A program made the position numbers and the translations under genes. From positions 1 through 9,062 of the forward strand of contig JAAZZI010000027.1 of assembly GCA_014239225.1 (NCBI GenBank): DNA of 9,062 bases. The letters run 5' to 3'. The notes under the pieces are model-generated. The model had not been told where the DNA came from, searched no databases, and saw only the letters and a list, made by a program, of their open reading frames with translations. Source of the stretch: Gammaproteobacteria bacterium (GTDB lineage: Bacteria; Pseudomonadota; Gammaproteobacteria; Eutrophobiales; Eutrophobiaceae). Positions 8,087 to 9,062 of the stretch are shown here, piece by piece (position 1 is the stretch's first letter; the number at the start of each line of letters is the position of its first letter).

Positions 8087-8238
8087 TTTGTTATTATACT
8101 AAAGAAAGCTAACTATTGCCGACGAACCCATTTTTTTTCTATATAATAACATCGAAAATTCATCAAATTTCTGATTATTCAAATAATATAAAATCAACAA
8201 TTTATATTGATAAAAGCGAGGTTATTGATAGATAAAAA
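8087..8238. promoter_or_regulatory. Divergent AT-rich promoter region between sco and the mrp-like cluster
   Basis: This 152-base gap separates two divergently transcribed units and must hold the promoters of both. I see a TATAAT on each strand: minus strand at 8093-8098, directed to sco, and plus strand at 8142-8147, directed to mrpC about 90 bases downstream. Neither has a convincing TTGACA-like partner at 16-18 bases (TTGCCG at 8116-8121 is 20 bases from the plus-strand box). A T8 run lies at 8131-8138. An 8-base direct repeat, TATTGATA, occurs at 8205-8212 and 8223-8230, just before mrpC. No RNA gene or open frame of interest is visible. Confidence 0.5.
8093..8098 (-). promoter_or_regulatory. 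Candidate -10 box of the sco promoter
   Basis: A perfect TATAAT on the minus strand ends 6 bases before the sco ATG (TATAATAACAAAATG). Transcription would start at or within a base or two of the ATG, giving a leaderless mRNA. This agrees with the lack of a Shine-Dalgarno sequence. There is no recognisable -35 box or extended -10 (TGn), and TATAAT is easy to find by chance in such AT-rich DNA. Confidence 0.35.
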
Positions 8239-8586
8239 ATGGATATTCTAAGCTCGTTTAATTATTGGATAGTGATTATTTTAATGATGATAGGATTTTA
8301 TATCATTATTGCAAATAATAATCTCATAAAAAAGATAATTGGTATTAATATATTCCAAACCTCAATTTTTATTATGTTTATCTCTATGGGTAAGGTCATA
8401 GATGGAACAGCACCAATCTTAACTGAATCAAGCACATTATACTCAAGCCCATTACCTCATGTATTGATACTCACAGCCATTGTTGTGGGGATTTCAACAA
8501 CAGCATTAGGGCTTGCCATTATTATTCGTATCCATACCGCATTTGGTACGATTGATGACGATAAAATACAGCAGGAGATCAAGTGA
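8239..8586 (+). CDS. mrpC: Mrp-type Na+/H+ antiporter subunit C (MnhC/MrpC-like)
   Basis: This 115-residue, three-helix membrane protein is a NuoK relative and matches subunit C of the multisubunit Mrp/Mnh cation/proton antiporters. Typical stretches are LIKKIIGINIFQTSIFIMF (about 29-47), ISMGKVIDGTAPIL, SSPLPHVLILTAIVVG (about 69-84) and TTALGLAIIIRI. It can be told from NuoK because both catalytic glutamates of NuoK are replaced: by alignment E37 corresponds to N37 and E73 to T88. In known Mrp systems the subunit is part of a large complex and is needed for its assembly and activity. The ATG at 8239 follows an in-frame TAA at 8233-8235; GAGG at 8218-8221 is too far (17 bases) to be a normal ribosome-binding site. 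It heads a rightward unit and overlaps the next gene by 4 bases. No subunit A or B gene precedes it, which is unusual. Confidence 0.9.
   Translation: MDILSSFNYWIVIILMMIGFYIIIANNNLIKKIIGINIFQTSIFIMFISMGKVIDGTAPILTESSTLYSSPLPHVLILTAIVVGISTTALGLAIIIRIHTAFGTIDDDKIQQEIK
8573..8577 (+). promoter_or_regulatory. Ribosome-binding site of the mrpD-like gene
   Basis: AGGAG lies within the last codons of mrpC, 5 bases before the GTG at 8583. It supports GTG as the start, which gives a GTGA overlap with the mrpC stop codon and probable translational coupling. The next in-frame ATG is about 100 bases further in, inside a conserved hydrophobic segment. Confidence 0.7.
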
Positions 8587-9062
8587 TTAGTTCGCAGCTA
8601 CCTGCTTTACAGGTTGTGTTGCCGTTAGTTGCCGCACCACTTTGCATTCTTTTTCATAATCGTACTTTTGCTTGGTTGTTAATGGTGTTTGTTAGTTTGG
8701 CTTCGTTTGGCATTTCATGCGCGTTATTTAATCAAGTATTAGCCGAAGATACGATTACCTATGCAATGGGAGGCTGGGTTGCGCCTTGGGGTATTGAATA
8801 CTATATCGATAAATTAACCACTTATATGTTATTAATCGTAAATAGTATTGCAGTTTTAGTATCACTTGGAGCAAGAGAGAGCGTTGAGAATGAAATATCT
8901 TCAGATCGTATTTATTTATTTTATACCGCGTTCTTATTAAATCTTACTGGTTTGTTAGGGGTCATTGTCACCGGAGATGCTTTTAATCTTTTTGTTTTTA
9001 TTGAAATTGCATCACTATCATCTTATGCCATTATTAGTCTTGGAAAAGACAAGCGTTGTTTA
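8583..9062 (+). CDS. mrpD: Mrp-type antiporter subunit D-like proton-conducting protein, 5' part (partial)
   Basis: The frame starting at GTG 8583 is open to the window end (160 codons) and is missing its 3' part; the family usually has about 500 residues. It is a member of the NuoL/M/N-MrpD antiporter family. The block MGGWVAPWGIEYYIDKLTTY (about 62-81) and the TM5 block GDAFNLFVFIEIASLSSY (131-148) are characteristic of MrpD-type subunits rather than Nuo subunits. E141 is the TM5 glutamate needed for ion/proton translocation in relatives. About four or five hydrophobic segments are visible. The GTG overlaps the mrpC stop by 4 bases. In a complete system it would act with MrpC and further subunits to exchange Na+ or another cation for protons. 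The TM7 lysine and the rest are outside the window, so integrity cannot be judged. A second D-like paralogue downstream is possible. Confidence 0.88.
   Translation, partial: MISSQLPALQVVLPLVAAPLCILFHNRTFAWLLMVFVSLASFGISCALFNQVLAEDTITYAMGGWVAPWGIEYYIDKLTTYMLLIVNSIAVLVSLGARESVENEISSDRIYLFYTAFLLNLTGLLGVIVTGDAFNLFVFIEIASLSSYAIISLGKDKRCL

Noticed and set aside
8131..8138. T8 run as an intrinsic terminator
   Set aside because: No GC-rich hairpin precedes it, and no plus-strand transcript is expected to end there because both neighbours point away.
8116..8147. Sigma70 promoter for mrpC using TTGCCG (8116-8121) and TATAAT (8142-8147)
   Set aside because: The spacer would be 20 bases and the -35 has only 4 of 6 matches, so I list the region and the -10 candidate but not a full promoter.
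8223..8238. FNR-like site (TTGAT-N4-ATCAA) before mrpC
   Set aside because: Only the first half (TTGAT at 8225-8229) matches; the second half reads AAAAA. A nearby ATCAA...TTGAT pair (8193-8211) is in the wrong orientation for an FNR box.
8239..8586. Second copy of nuoK
   Set aside because: Both NuoK glutamates are absent, the sequence has MrpC-specific stretches (SMGKVIDGTAPIL, PLPHVLILTAIVVG), and it is followed by an MrpD-like gene.

Overview
The window comes from an AT-rich proteobacterium, most likely a gammaproteobacterium. The complex I subunits look like those of beta/gammaproteobacteria, the phosphatidylserine decarboxylase is of the proteobacterial type, and codons favour A or T in the third position. 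I cannot name the genus. A free-living or symbiotic sulfur-oxidising or methylotrophic lineage would fit, but that is a guess.

Layout. Positions 1-6066 (+) hold the distal end of a nuo operon for proton-pumping NADH:quinone oxidoreductase (complex I): the 3' end of nuoI, then complete nuoJ, nuoK, nuoL, nuoM and nuoN. The genes are separated by only 3-16 bases and the order is canonical. The proton-channel glutamates and lysines of K, L, M and N are all visible, so the membrane arm looks intact. Positions 6094-8086 (-) hold a convergent, tightly packed three-gene unit transcribed leftward: a SCO1/SenC copper protein, a periplasmic PCu(A)C copper chaperone (the two overlap by 14 bases) and phosphatidylserine decarboxylase (psd). 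The nuo and psd units meet tail to tail over an imperfect 14-base inverted repeat. Positions 8087-8238 form a divergent, AT-rich regulatory region. Positions 8239-9062 (+) begin an Mrp-type cation/proton antiporter cluster: a complete mrpC-like gene followed by a 4-base-overlapping mrpD-like gene cut off by the window edge.

How it fits together. All of this is envelope bioenergetics. Complex I feeds quinol to the respiratory chain. SCO and PCu(A)C are expected to metallate the copper centres of a terminal oxidase. PSD makes the phosphatidylethanolamine that surrounds these complexes. The Mrp-like proteins are evolutionary relatives of NuoK and NuoL/M/N and would exchange cations against the proton gradient. 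The window therefore shows two families of paralogues side by side: NuoK with MrpC, and NuoL/M/N with MrpD.

I found no RNA genes, mobile elements, CRISPR arrays or clearly novel system. The points most worth a second look are the Mrp cluster that seems to start at subunit C, the psd gene placed in a copper-delivery operon, and a possible leaderless start of sco.
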